Source: Siphonodentalium dalli
Taxonomy: Eukaryota; Mollusca; Scaphopoda; Gadilida; Siphonodentaliidae
DNA length: 64,000 nt
Direction of reading: 5' to 3'
NCBI GenBank assembly: GCA_032622095.1
Contig: CP136069.1
Location: 186,919,122 to 186,983,121, forward strand
Shown here: positions 1-10,505 of the stretch, piece after piece
How the letters are laid out: the number at the start of each line of letters is the position of its first letter
How positions within the stretch are numbered: the stretch's first letter is position 1
Program-made: the position numbers and the translations under genes
The notes under the pieces: model-generated
Database searches by the model: none
The model's input: only the letters and a program-made list of their open reading frames with translations
Told to the model about the DNA's origin: nothing

Positions 1-120
1 CGACATTGTCATCATCATCGCCATCATCATCATCATCATCGACATCATCATCATCATTGTCATCATCATCATGGCCATCATAATCATCATCGTTGTCATC
101 GACATCGTCGTCATCGTCCA
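1..120. repeat. (ATC)n / (GAT)n microsatellite
   Basis: Imperfect ATC/GTC/GCC trinucleotide run at the window edge. Read on the minus strand one frame is almost all Asp codons, like the acidic run inside LINE b near 35.6-35.85 kb, so it could be the edge of a related acidic coding stretch. The window cut prevents a decision; simple-sequence origin is equally likely. Confidence 0.85.
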
Positions 121-745
121 CGCCATACCCATGATAAACTATTGCATTCGGGGTGTAGTCGGGAAATGAACTACCATTCAACGGGTCGACAGTTTCAGAT
201 TATGCAATCCAACAAGTCAACACGGGACATCTAGATTTTAACGTGTAGATCTAGGACCCCTACATGTATACTATATAATGGCATACTATTTATATTACAG
301 TCAAATCCATTTGCTCATTGTTATGTTTTCCTTGCGTATGCAATACTTTGTATTTACGAATGAGAAATGAAACAAGTTGTGTAGAAACAATACACATGTG
401 TGCGCATGTGGCTCATTGGCACATATATAAAGTAACAAGAACGTGTAAATCCATACACGTGTAGCCAGGCATCAACAATATTTACACGATACAAACTCTA
501 CACGTTAAAGGACAGGATCCACTTTGAAGCATTCTTGTGTTTTCAGTGTAATCGCATATTTAGTATTCGTCGCCATTGGGTAAGGAAACCAAGGGCTCTT
601 GGTTATCATTGGTTATCCTTAGACTTTTTGGACGCCCGACCGAAATTCAAAACCTGACACAACTGGGTGTTTTTTGCAAGTCGACAAATATAACCCCCAT
701 GACTGGGTTTTTTTTGGTTCCATCCCATTTTAGTTTTTCAAAGAC
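121..745. other. no gene seen
   Basis: AT-rich sequence with short recurring ACACGTGTAG-like words around 400-510. The only open frame (576-788) is short and has no recognisable protein features. Confidence 0.6.
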
Positions 746-873
746 GCGATCTATAGTTTGGCGAAGTCGCTTCACAGATGGACGGTGAGCGGTCGGTCAG
801 GCGTTAACGGCGATCTATAGTTTGGCGATGTCGCTTCACAGTCGGACTGCCAGCGGGAGGTCGGACGTTAACG
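746..873. repeat. two-copy 64-bp tandem repeat
   Basis: Two adjacent 64-bp copies (746-809 and 810-873). Both start GCGATCTATAGTTTGGCGA and end GTTAACG; they are nearly identical in the first half and diverged in the second. Confidence 0.85.
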
Positions 874-1550
874 GATGACGATAGCGCGATAATATCAACT
901 GATTTTGTTAGATATATTCGATATATAAGATTTGCTCAACTATATCTCTTTTTATTATTATTTTGTTTATTGAGGAAATATATATAACAAAAAGATGAAA
1001 CAGACATACATAATTAAACCACACGATACATTGAAACATATTATATTCTTGCACTCACTTTTTCACGCTCCCAATTGCAAGTGAATTTCACTTGGGCCAC
1101 TCTCTCACTGGCGACATTAATAAAAGCGTGCATGAATCATATAGTATAGTGGCGTAGTTTTTGTAAAGAGATAAATGTCAATTATTATTATTGGTTAAAT
1201 GTTTATTACCCAAAGAGGAATGTATTATATGTTCACGTTTACATAAAGATGTACCATAAACTGGGGGGGGGGGGGGGGTAACCGAACAAAATACATGTGA
1301 CTGGCGCGCACGTTCCAGAAGGCCGCATTGTGCGTGTGGGCATCTGACCCACGCTTGTATCAATAACAGCAATTTATATGGTGTCGTACTGTAATTGGTA
1401 ATGTTTGGCAACGTTATCTTGATCTCGACGTTGACATATTCTAAATTTTCTTTAACCACACATAGATCAGATCTACATGTAGATCTTAAGGATGACTGCC
1501 ACTTTTAAATATTGAGATATATTCGGCATGGTTTTCGATTGAATGAAGTT
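874..1550. other. no gene seen; G16 run
   Basis: No coding signal. Contains an uninterrupted run of 16 G at 1263-1278. Confidence 0.6.
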
Positions 1551-1583
1551 GTCCCATTGACCATTATAGATGGTCAATGGGAC
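1551..1583. repeat. 13-bp perfect inverted repeat
   Basis: Arms GTCCCATTGACCA (1551-1563) and its exact reverse complement (1571-1583) around a 7-base loop. A stable stem-loop with no gene next to it. Confidence 0.8.
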
Positions 1584-1759
1584 GCGCAAATAGGTTCAAA
1601 ATAATATCCGATTCTCCCAAAAATCAGCACGTTATCGGCTTATAATAGGATATGTTTTAGGTTTATAATCGGCGTAGATTCGCCTTATTTTGAGTCCATA
1701 ACGAATTGAAAATTATACTTTTTTCCATTATCGTCTCAACAATCACTTATAATAGTTCA

Positions 1760-2290
1760 TTATGGGCGGACAATAACAGGTACAGACCAATTAACGACTT
1801 ACCAGGTGTACGCTCTTTATAATGTATATTCACTGTGACCCGCGCCATAAAACGGAATAACGGATATAAGTCCACTATTGCCTTACTTCAGAATAAAATA
1901 ATCCAATATGAACCTTCATGAATAGTATATGTCAATTATGAACCTATTTGATCCAGGATATGTTGACAATCGATACATAATATTCATATAGGTTCATATT
2001 TGAATATTTTATTCTGATATAAGCCCATAGTGGACTTATATCCGTTATTCAGTTTATGGCGCGGGCCACAGTGAAATCACATTTTGAGGAACGTACATCT
2101 AGTTAGTCGAGAGTTTGTTTATTAATGTTATTTTCCGCTTATATCCATTATTCCGTTTTTTTTTTTTTTTTTTTTTTTTTGCTGGCCATTTGCAGTGATC
2201 ACACATTTTAAATAGCGTACATCCGTTAAGTCGAGAGTTGGTGTATTCGTGTTATATTCTGCGTGTTATTAACTTGTAGTTAAGCAAGTT
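1760..2290. mobile_element. fold-back repeat, family F
   Basis: Long inverted repeat. The block with CCGCGCCATAAAACGGAATA at 1831-1880 reappears inverted at 2026-2073, and the homology continues outward on both sides (AGGTGTACGCTC against its inverted counterpart near 2095). A third partial copy follows a T25 run (2156-2180) at about 2190-2260. Related sequence lies near 10330-10505 and 60500-60620, so this is a dispersed non-coding element. No coding capacity is seen. Confidence 0.75.
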
Positions 2291-2744
2291 ATATACGTGA
2301 TTCATTCCGTGAGTGTTCCACATGACCGGTGCAGATAAGTAGGGGACTATGTATAATAATTCAAATGTGACTTCATGGACACGCATGATTTCATATAAAT
2401 GTTTGCTGTTGTTGGAAGGAAGTGCTGCCAGGAGAAGATCTTTAACTTATTAGAAGACTGTTACAAACTTCAGATCGCATATACTAATAATGTAAACATT
2501 CAACTGAATGCATATATACAATGACAACAGTACAGTATCACATTGTAGCAAACATACCTCTACCCTTATGGCAGTGAAAGTCAAATCGATTTGATGTAAG
2601 TACTTCAGATGCACTTAGACATAAACCGGCTGGTAGAGTCATTACAATTCTCATTCGGCTGATTGAGATGGACCCCAGCAATTACAAGCAGCATCCATTT
2701 TGTAATGACAACTTTTATAATTAAGTATTGATGTTCCCACTTTA

Positions 2745-3370
2745 TATGCACCATGGTTATTATAAATGTTTAGTGGTAAGTCGGTAGAGAAAATTAAATT
2801 GATTGTTCTTCAGTATTTGTGTACCTGTGAAAGCTATTGTATATGTATAACCATTGTAGGTAAATCGGTGTATTACCAGGTGACACACCTCACAGCGTCA
2901 GTGGAAATCCTACCCATACATTCCGGAGTCCAGAATAACAGTAACATGTCACAGTGGAGGACTGGTTTTCCGTTTGTAAATTGAGGTATAGTGAACGACA
3001 CAATGGCTCGAAATAGATTATTCGACATATAATTTCTCCACATAATGAAGGTGACAGTACCTAAATACATGGATGACATGAGAAAGAGGAGGATGTCTGC
3101 TACGCATATTACAGGATATAATTTCTATAGTTATAATGACCAAGGTACAAATTTATCGCAAATATTTTATTCCTCGTTCTCATGAAGTGAGTGGAAGCAT
3201 TATCCTGAAGCGGTTTAATTTAATTTTGAAAAGAATTTTCGAACTTACTCCAAAAAAGTATATTTTATTTACGCCAAAAGTAGAATTTAGACTTTTATGG
3301 AAATTAGTTACCATGGAGTTGAAAAGATGCCAACGGTTTTAATAGGATCATCATCAGTTACAGATTACCT
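2745..3370 (+). mobile_element. diverged fragment of family S (copy C)
   Basis: Aligns in the same orientation with 47640-48250 of copy B. Shared words include GTATAGTGAA (near 2987 and 47866), CCACATAATGAAGGTG, ATGACCAAGGT and ATGCCAAAA. It is strongly diverged and lacks the minisatellite arrays. The short ORFs here (2766-2984, 3136-3342) fall inside the repeat and are not supported as genes. Confidence 0.7.
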
Positions 3371-3614
3371 AACACTTTTTCTGTTTTTATTGTTGGTAAC
3401 ACATTTAGTTCGATTGTGAAATCAGATTGGTTTTAGTCGCACCTCGACATAAATCCAGGGACCTTTTGCAAAGGCCTTGGCTAAATGTGCGAAACAAATA
3501 TAAAATTACGTCAAAAAAAAAAAACGACCAGAAACATGAAGAATTAGAAGAACTTTGTTCTTATATTTACTATTGATAACTCTCTAGTAACTAATTATAA
3601 ACGTGTGCGTGTTG

Positions 3615-3824
3615 AAACCATTGTTATGTAAATATAACTTGCATGTATGTGTCAACAAACATCGCTGATCGTCGAGAACAAATATCTAAATCTAAATTTG
3701 AATTTCAGAATATTTGGCAATGCTTGGCCCTTGTTTACCGCCAATGTTGGTGTAACATTTGGTAACTTATTGAGCTTTGGTCGACGATGCCACTGTAACA
3801 GTAATGTTTACATAACAATGGTTT
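3615..3824. mobile_element. MITE-like inverted repeat, 210 bp
   Basis: Ends AAACCATTGTTATGTAAA at 3615 and the matching inverted end at 3807-3824. The arms remain complementary inward for about 60 bp with mismatches (CGTCGA present in both). No ORF. It sits just beyond the 3' end of LINE a. Confidence 0.7.
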
Positions 3825-4467
3825 GATATTGCAGTTAGTAATAATATATATCTTTATTTATCCTCCATATCATGAAGAGTTGATATAATAAATACAAAAG
3901 GTGAACAAAAACAAAATGACAAATGAAGATAACCCAACATATATACAGAACATCCTAAAGTACAAGATGGCGCAGACGATTAATGACAAATATTGGAGTA
4001 GAGATGGGTTATTATCGATTTCGTGCTACTGATGCGTCATTTGTTGACGGCGATGAATCGAGATGGGGAACTTTCCATGAGGTTCAAAAATGTACCCCAC
4101 GCAGACACCGAATCGAAGCATCGCAGACCAAGAACTGGCTCATATATATATATATCACATAAATGTATGGACGTACATTAGGTCAGTTTCAAGTTTGATA
4201 TGAATACTATGAATATATCCACATGTGTTTATTTACAGACTCGGCTAAGCTAATGTAGCATCAGACAGAAATATCTGAGTCATAATATTTCAATTCACGT
4301 CTAAGTTATGTATTCTCGTGTAAAATAAGAGTCTATGGACGGTTGGCTTTCCGGAATATAGCTTCTCTCCATAAGCGTGCACAACTTACAGTGAAAAGGT
4401 GAATAGCTTCATATGACTCAAGATCTGTATCTTCAAGTGGTAGATCCGATAAATTTCCCAGGAAAAT

Positions 4468-6807
4468 TTATAATTGTTTTGGACAAGTATATGTATCAAG
4501 TTTTAAAAAGCAAGAAATTCCAAATTGTTCAAGAATTGTATACCAGACATCATTTCTTGTCTTGTTCAGAGACGCGCATTCCAAAATCGTATGTTGAATT
4601 TCGTCAAAAAAGACAGACTGGCACAATTCGCATTTCTGTAATAGATTGCACGAAGGTGAACAAATTAGTTGAGCTACGATGCGGTAATCGTCTGAGAAAT
4701 TTGGGTATTTGCGACAAGTTTTCCATAGAGAGGATAGCGAATGATCTAGATGAACATGACGAAATCTGTTGAATGTGGAATCGTGTGATGTGCGTCTATC
4801 CCAATCATCAAAAAGACTTTCTTTCTGTGAAGTTTTAACGATTTGTTTCCACTGTAGTTTTGAAGGGAATAATGACGAAGAACAGAAATTCAGAAAAATT
4901 AATGTAAGACCGTACTTATCAATAATTCTGGAAATATCTGAGAAATAAGACGATTGATGACCAGTTACGAGATATTCGGAGATCCGTACTAGAAATATTT
5001 CTGTAACTGTCTTCCCTGTACCCAAATTACATAGATTTTGAAAGAGAGATAGTTTTCTCCTTTCGATATATGATTCCAAACCATGTACCCCGAGGAGAGC
5101 CTGTGCCATGTCAGTTCTAGTTCTGATATGCAATCCTTGTATGTTTTTTATGCACAGCCGATGAATTTTCTCGAGGCGCTCGTTTTCTGAGTAGTTAAGG
5201 CATATGAGGAATTCTGAGCCGTATAGACCACGCGGGAGAACAATAGACTCATAACTTTTCAGGGAACTTAATGGAGTTATCCCTCCATAATAAAGACCCG
5301 CATCCGACAGCATGAAAAATGTGCTTCTAAGTTTGTTACAGATCTGAGTTACCAGATTGTCATTAAACTTAAATTTGCTAATATTGAGTCCAAGATGTGT
5401 GACAGATGTTGAATCGGGGATATTTTCGTTTAAAAAAGTCCATGTACGATTAGCTCTTTGATGTTCGTATTGTGATTCATTGAATACAATGAAGACAGTT
5501 TTGGTCGCGTTGAACTGGTATCTCCATTTACGACTAAAGTCAATACAGATTTGACACAGGTTCCGCAATCCTGTTTCAGTTAGAGAGAGGAGTACCATAT
5601 CATCAGCATGTGTCGGGGAAGCGCAATTGACGTTGTACATTTTGAGTCCCTGTCCTGAATTTTCAAGTAAATGAAGCAATTGGTCAATGTAGATTGTGTA
5701 CATTAATGGTGATATGGTACCTCCCTGGCGGGTACCAGCTTTGATATCGATCCAACGCGAGTCTTCGCCTTGGAATGTAGTTTTACATTTTAGATCCAAG
5801 AGAAGCTGAGCAAGCAGACGCCATATTTTTCCTTGGATGCCGCGTTGGTCAAGCTTGTAAAGCAGACCGTTAATCCAGACAGCATCAAATGCTTTCTTGA
5901 CATCCAAGAAGCAAGCAAATAATTTGCTATGCTTTTCGGATGTGAACGAAATACATTCATTCAGTATAAAGGAAGTCATGAGACAACTTACATTTTTCTG
6001 AAATCCGCTTTGGAGAGGGTGCGTTTGAATCTGCAAAGGTGTGTTTGTTTCCAATCTACGAAGTAAGACTTTTTCGAACACTTTGTATATTACTGGCAGC
6101 AATGTGATGGCACGATAACTATTGAAAGACTCTTTGGGTTTTGAACCTCCTTTGTGGAGTGAGACGATGAGACCCCTCTTCGCAAGCTTTGGAATGTATT
6201 CCAGTGATATAATATGATTGAAAAGGTGTGATAACGATTGTTCTATAATTGTTCCACCGAATTTCAGGTGTTCATAATATACGCCGTCGCAACCCGAGGC
6301 TTTGTTTGACTTAAGTGATTGGACTACTTCGTGTACCTCTGATACATTCACAGGATATGATGTCATCTTGTCAGCATCACTTAGATCTGATGATTCCAAT
6401 TTACATTCTACAAAGTCATTTACATGCTGGAAATGAGAATCATCAAATACACAATCATCAGATACAGAGAATATGTCCTCATAATAAGATATCCATGCCT
6501 CGGAAATTTCCTTATTGCCTCGAATAATAGCTCCATCATGTTTAAACATAGGTGTGGTACATTCTGTCCGTAGTTTCCTTTGAACATTAAATAGTCTGAA
6601 AAAGGTATCTTGGTCGGCTTCGGCTGCCTTATCTATTTCAGCATAAAAATGGTCTATAAATGATTGAGATGCCTTTCTGTATTCGCGCCTGAATTCAGAT
6701 TTGGAACGTTTATATGACTGATAACTCGAGTGAGAAGAATCATGAGGTTTTACATTTGAAATCCAGGTCGCACGCATTGCTGCCATCGCTTTGAGCAGAT
6801 TCTTCAA
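4468..6807 (-). pseudogene. LINE a reverse transcriptase, 779 open codons
   Basis: RNA-directed DNA polymerase of a non-LTR retrotransposon. Blocks in order: SNKASGCDGVYYEHL (about residues 167-181), SYRAITLLPVIYKVFEKVL (230-248), motif A FLDVKKAFDAVW with catalytic Asp302, TRQGGTISPLMY (359-370), motif C HADD (400-403) carrying the two metal-binding Asp residues, HLGLNISK (thumb, about 471), and a C-terminal Cys/His motif CELC...H...C (726-744) typical of LINE ORF2 tails. The YADD tyrosine is His here; this position varies in LINEs. The region is fully open, but the start is only the first Met after the frame break from the endonuclease, so it is the RT part of a broken ORF2. Confidence 0.92.
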
Positions 6808-6808
6808 T

Positions 6809-7850
6809 TTATTGTTCCAAAAAGGCTTTAGGTGTGAACGAAACTTTTTTCACGGGCACAGTTTTGCTGGAGGCAATGCATATGCCGTTAACTACGGCTG
6901 AGTAGTAATTGTCAAGATCACTAGCGTTGTTAATATGCGATGAAATTGGAGGCATGCAGTCGCGAAGGCCACTCTCGTATGCAGGTTGTAGAGATGGGTT
7001 AGCAGAGAATTGTTTCCAGTTATACTTTAGTCTGCCATCAACATAATTTCCATGTGGGGCATCGAAGTCAATAACGGCCCTGACAGGTCTGTGGTTTGAT
7101 AACTCAGCCATGTCGTCCGTAATGACCTCGACCTCCATCACGGTAGCCATGTCGTCTGCATGTACTAAAATGTGATCTATTATTGAGCCTGGTATATCGA
7201 TTGCTGGTATAAAAGTTTCATTGGCACCAATACAAAAGTCCTGGCAATTTGCTGAAATTAACTTGCAACGATTAAGTAAACGACGAAAGTGTTTACTTCT
7301 TGTGTCCATTCTAGTAATTGTCGCATTCAGATCACCCATTATTATGACCTTTCCATAATTGTTATACCTGTCATATATGTCACCAAGTTTTTGGGCATAC
7401 TCTTCGTAATGGTCTGAAGTATAGTTACTGGAAGGTAGATATACTTGGAAGATATAAAGGTATGTATGTTGCCCAAGGCGTATTTGAATGCCCATAATAC
7501 GATCGTCTTGCAAATCTATTGCGCAAACTGCGTTATCCAACCTTTTGTTCCAAAGGATTCCAATACCTCCCTTGGGGGCGACCTCTCTGTGTGGCCGTTC
7601 TTTGTGAAAAGTCACTGATGACATATGAGCTATAATTGCTACTCAGTGAGTCCAGAAAACGATGATCTTTATTCAACAACCAATGTTCACTCAGACCAAC
7701 TATATCATACCTTCCAGTGTCCAATATTATACGAGCGGCCACGACGATAAGTGGATTAGTGTCGATCGCAAGTTCATTTCGGAATATGAGACGATGAAAA
7801 GTATATGCATGGACATCAACAAGCATACGATATGTTGTAATAGTTGACAT
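6809..7850 (-). pseudogene. LINE a endonuclease domain, frameshifted
   Basis: Two overlapping minus-strand frames (7850-7533 and 7624-6809) together encode an apurinic-type endonuclease, the nuclease that nicks target DNA for target-primed reverse transcription. Visible blocks in order are YDIVGLSEHWLL, GGIGILWNKRLD, DRIMGIQIRL, VIIMGDLNAT (the GDxN block) and DDMAELSNHRPV (the SDHxP-like block), plus PGSIIDHILV. The frame changes near 7620: SSY continues as VTFHKERPHREV. A second change near 6810-6815 separates this part from the reverse transcriptase; the expected junction FWNNKLKNLL is readable across frames. The protein was originally continuous with the RT. Confidence 0.85.
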
Positions 7851-8480
7851 GCGAATATGTACATATACTTACTTACGACTCGGTAATCATGTTTTTTTTT
7901 AATTAAAGACATATTATGGATTTCTTCGAATGCATGAAATTTATAAGATAGGAATCTGGCGCTATGCCTTCTGCTACACGGCTGATGAGGTTTTGCGATT
8001 ATCCAATCATTGAGGATCCGTTGATCTAGTCCTGATATGGTACTGATAAAGAGCGTTATGGTCCATTTGAGTGCGGTCTCTGTGTAGACTAACGATAAAG
8101 CGCACTCACTGTAGGTATATTCCTAATATGGTATGAATAAAGAGCGGTATGCTCGCTTATATGCAGCAACAAACAGGTTTGTTAACAACATTCTGTGTGG
8201 AGTATCAGCTGGTCTTTTTAAGACATACGAGATAAACGGGACTTATGTAATAAGATTAATCCGGGTAAAATTACCTCTATATACATTTTGGCGGCATATA
8301 GCCGAACAGAAAAACGAACAAACAGACGAATTAACAGAATTGAGTCTTATTTATAGATTAATAAAGCCTGTTAATTCTCCCGAAAATAAATTCATATTAA
8401 AAGTTAATTAAAAAAGCCCATATCGGTATTATTTTAATCTGATTTACGCTCAAATTGTTTTCGTTTTTTTGATAATTTAT
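7851..8480. other. no gene seen; short dispersed repeat
   Basis: Contains two spaced copies of a ~30-bp word (8032-8066 and 8121-8156, of the form CCTGATATGG...AAAGAGCG). A reverse-complement match occurs near 12287-12315 and a related word near 50780-50825. The 92-codon frame at 8133-8411 has no recognisable features. Confidence 0.5.
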
Positions 8481-8890
8481 GATTCACTGCTCGACGTTCC
8501 TAGCCAATTATTCGCATAGTTCTCATAAGTATCGTTTCACTGTTGCAATATTCATGAAGTGGAGAGGCCATGTTTTCGACTGGTGTATATATAAAGAGTA
8601 TTTTTGTAAAACGCGAGAACATTAAGTTTATATCTCTGTTACTCGGAAAAAGATTACGTTTTGCTAATTTCCGACTCACAGCTCGATGTTCCTGGCCAAT
8701 TATACGCATAGTTCTCAACAGTAGTGTTTAAATGTTGTAATATTAAAGAAGGAATTGGGCTATGCTTTCGAATGATGTATAATATGTATTGTTTCATAGC
8801 TTTAAGTGCGAGACATTTGAGCTCTGTTCCTCATTCCTGTTACTCCAAATAGTCACTGCTTTACCAGTAGTTGTTCCTGTTCCTCGTGAA
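8480..8890. repeat. two diverged copies of the ~208-bp tandem repeat
   Basis: Two units about 190 bp apart, marked by CTCGACGTTCCTAGCCAATT and CTCGATGTTCCTGGCCAATT, then GTTGCAATATT, ACGCGAGAA and TATCTCTGTT. They match the better preserved array at 9430-10270. Confidence 0.8.
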
Positions 8891-8892
8891 GT

Positions 8893-9130
8893 ATGTGATT
8901 TGGGGGGGGTGGGTGGCTAACCCTTCACCACTCATATTTGTGTCTGTATTGCGTAAATAAAAAGAAAAAAGGAGCAAATTTTGACTTTTTTTTGTGTTCA
9001 CTTTCTTTTATCTTGTGGTGGATACTTTGAACAAGAAACCGAGAGCTGGCCCCGTGTCTTGACATATACTGTTCCAGATGTTCTTTCGAATTGGTCTCGT
9101 CCTTCGTAGACCTGTTCCTCATTCCGTTTC
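8893..9130 (-). mobile_element. family R remnant (copy 3)
   Basis: The stretch starting GTGATTTGGGGGGG followed by GGCTAACCC and TTCACC matches the 3' end of family R copy 1 (40036 onward). An A-rich stretch, GTGGTGGAT and CTGGCCCC also match. The variable 3' hairpin is deleted. It lies between two blocks of the 208-bp repeat, as if inserted there. The minus-strand frame 9122-8925 may be its decayed ORF end. Confidence 0.55.
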
Positions 9131-9429
9131 TGTTACTTCAAATTCGTCAATTCGTACCATAAAGCTGTTCCTATTCCTGGTTTTAGATTACTCCGCCTAC
9201 TGAATTTTCTGATTGGCTGAACCATATATCCTATATATAGATATTTGTCGGGGGCATCTAAGATTTCGCCTAAAAGATATCAATGATTTTCATACTTTGT
9301 CTGAACTTTATTGAACAAAAATAATCACCCTATGCATACAGTGAATGATACTCTTTCCATTTCTGTATATACTTGGCAGTGGCATTGCGTAATTCGTGAC
9401 AAATCTGCGACTTTCTACGAAGAATAAGT

Positions 9430-10330
9430 TACGTTCTTCGGGGTGCTAATTTCCGATTCACCACTCGCCGTTCCTGGCCAATTGTACGCTTTGCTCGCAA
9501 AAGTAGTGTCCAAATGTTGCAATATTAATGAAGGGCAGATACTAACCTTTCGAATGATGTATAATATGTATTGTTCCATAGCGGAAAACGCGAGAAATGT
9601 GAGCTTATATCTATGTTCCTGATTCCCGGTACTCGAATTGTTTTCGTTTTTAGCTAATTTCTGATTCAACGCTCGCCGTTCCTGGCCAATTATATGCTTT
9701 GTTCGCAAAAGTAGTGTCTAAATGTTGCAATATTAATGAAGGAGAGATGCCAACCTTTCGAATTATGTATAATATATATTGTTACATAGCGTAAAACGCG
9801 AGAAATGTGAGCTTATATCTCTGTTCCTTAATCCTGTTACTCGGATTTGTTTCCGGTTTTAACTAATTTCTGATTCAACGCTCGCCGTTCCTGGCCAATT
9901 GTACGCTTTGTTCGCAATATTAGTCTCTAAACGTTGCAATATTAATGAAGGGGATATGCTAACCTTTCGAATGATGTATAATATGTATCGTTACATAGCG
10001 TACAACGCGAGAAATGTGAGCTTATATCTCTGTTCCTCATTACCGGTACTCGGATTTTGTTCGTGTTTAGCTAATTTCTGATTCAATGCTCGCCGTTCCT
10101 GGCCAATTGTACGCTTCGTTCGCAATATTATTGTCTAAATGTTGCAATATTAATGAAGGGGATATGCTAACCTTTCGAACGATGTATAATATGTATAGTT
10201 ACATAGCGTAAAACGCGAGAAATGTGAGCTTATATCTCTGTTCCTTGTTCCTGTTACTCGAAATAGTAATTCTGTTACTCGGAACTCGTTCCTGTTCCTC
10301 GTTCCGTTCCTGTTACTCGAAATAGTCAAT
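9430..10330. repeat. ~208-bp tandem repeat, four copies
   Basis: CTCGCCGTTCCTGGCCAATT recurs at 9464, 9672, 9881 and 10089, giving periods of 208, 209 and 208. Each unit then has GTTGCAATATTAATGAAGG, CCTTTCGAATGATGTATAAT, ACGCGAGAAATGTGAGCTTA and a GTTCCTGTTACTCG tail. The array ends in several short GTTCCTGTTACTCG repeats (10240-10330). Small ORFs here come from the repeat. Confidence 0.92.
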
Positions 10331-10505
10331 CCCTCAATATGAACCTAAATCAACTTACGTGTACCACATGTAAGCTCTTCCGTACAATGTGTTTTCATTT
10401 TTGTCCGCGCGACAAAGCGAAATAACTGGTACATAAGTCCACAATGAACTTATTTCAAAATCAAATAAGTCCAGTATGAACGTATGCAAATATTTAGGTC
10501 AAATA
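10330..10505. mobile_element. family F fragment
   Basis: Half-element related to 1800-1965. Shared order is GTGTAC, a CGCG-containing centre, AATAAC, ATAAGTCCAC, AATAAGTCCAGTATGAAC and CAAATATGAA. Diverged; no inverted partner is retained. Confidence 0.55.

Larger units (their letters stand above)
3845..7850 (-). mobile_element. LINE a: 5'-truncated non-LTR retrotransposon
   Basis: Minus-strand element with an APE-type endonuclease (7850 down to about 6810) followed by reverse transcriptase and a C-terminal zinc motif (6807-4468). About 620 bp of 3' UTR follow, ending near 3845 with an AATAAAG-like word and AT repeats. No ORF1 lies upstream, so the copy is probably truncated near the start of the endonuclease. 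Only two frame breaks are seen across about 3.4 kb of coding sequence, which suggests a fairly recent insertion. Confidence 0.88.

Noticed and set aside
4413-4772. 119-codon plus-strand ORF
   Set aside because: Antisense to the C-terminal zinc-motif region of LINE a.
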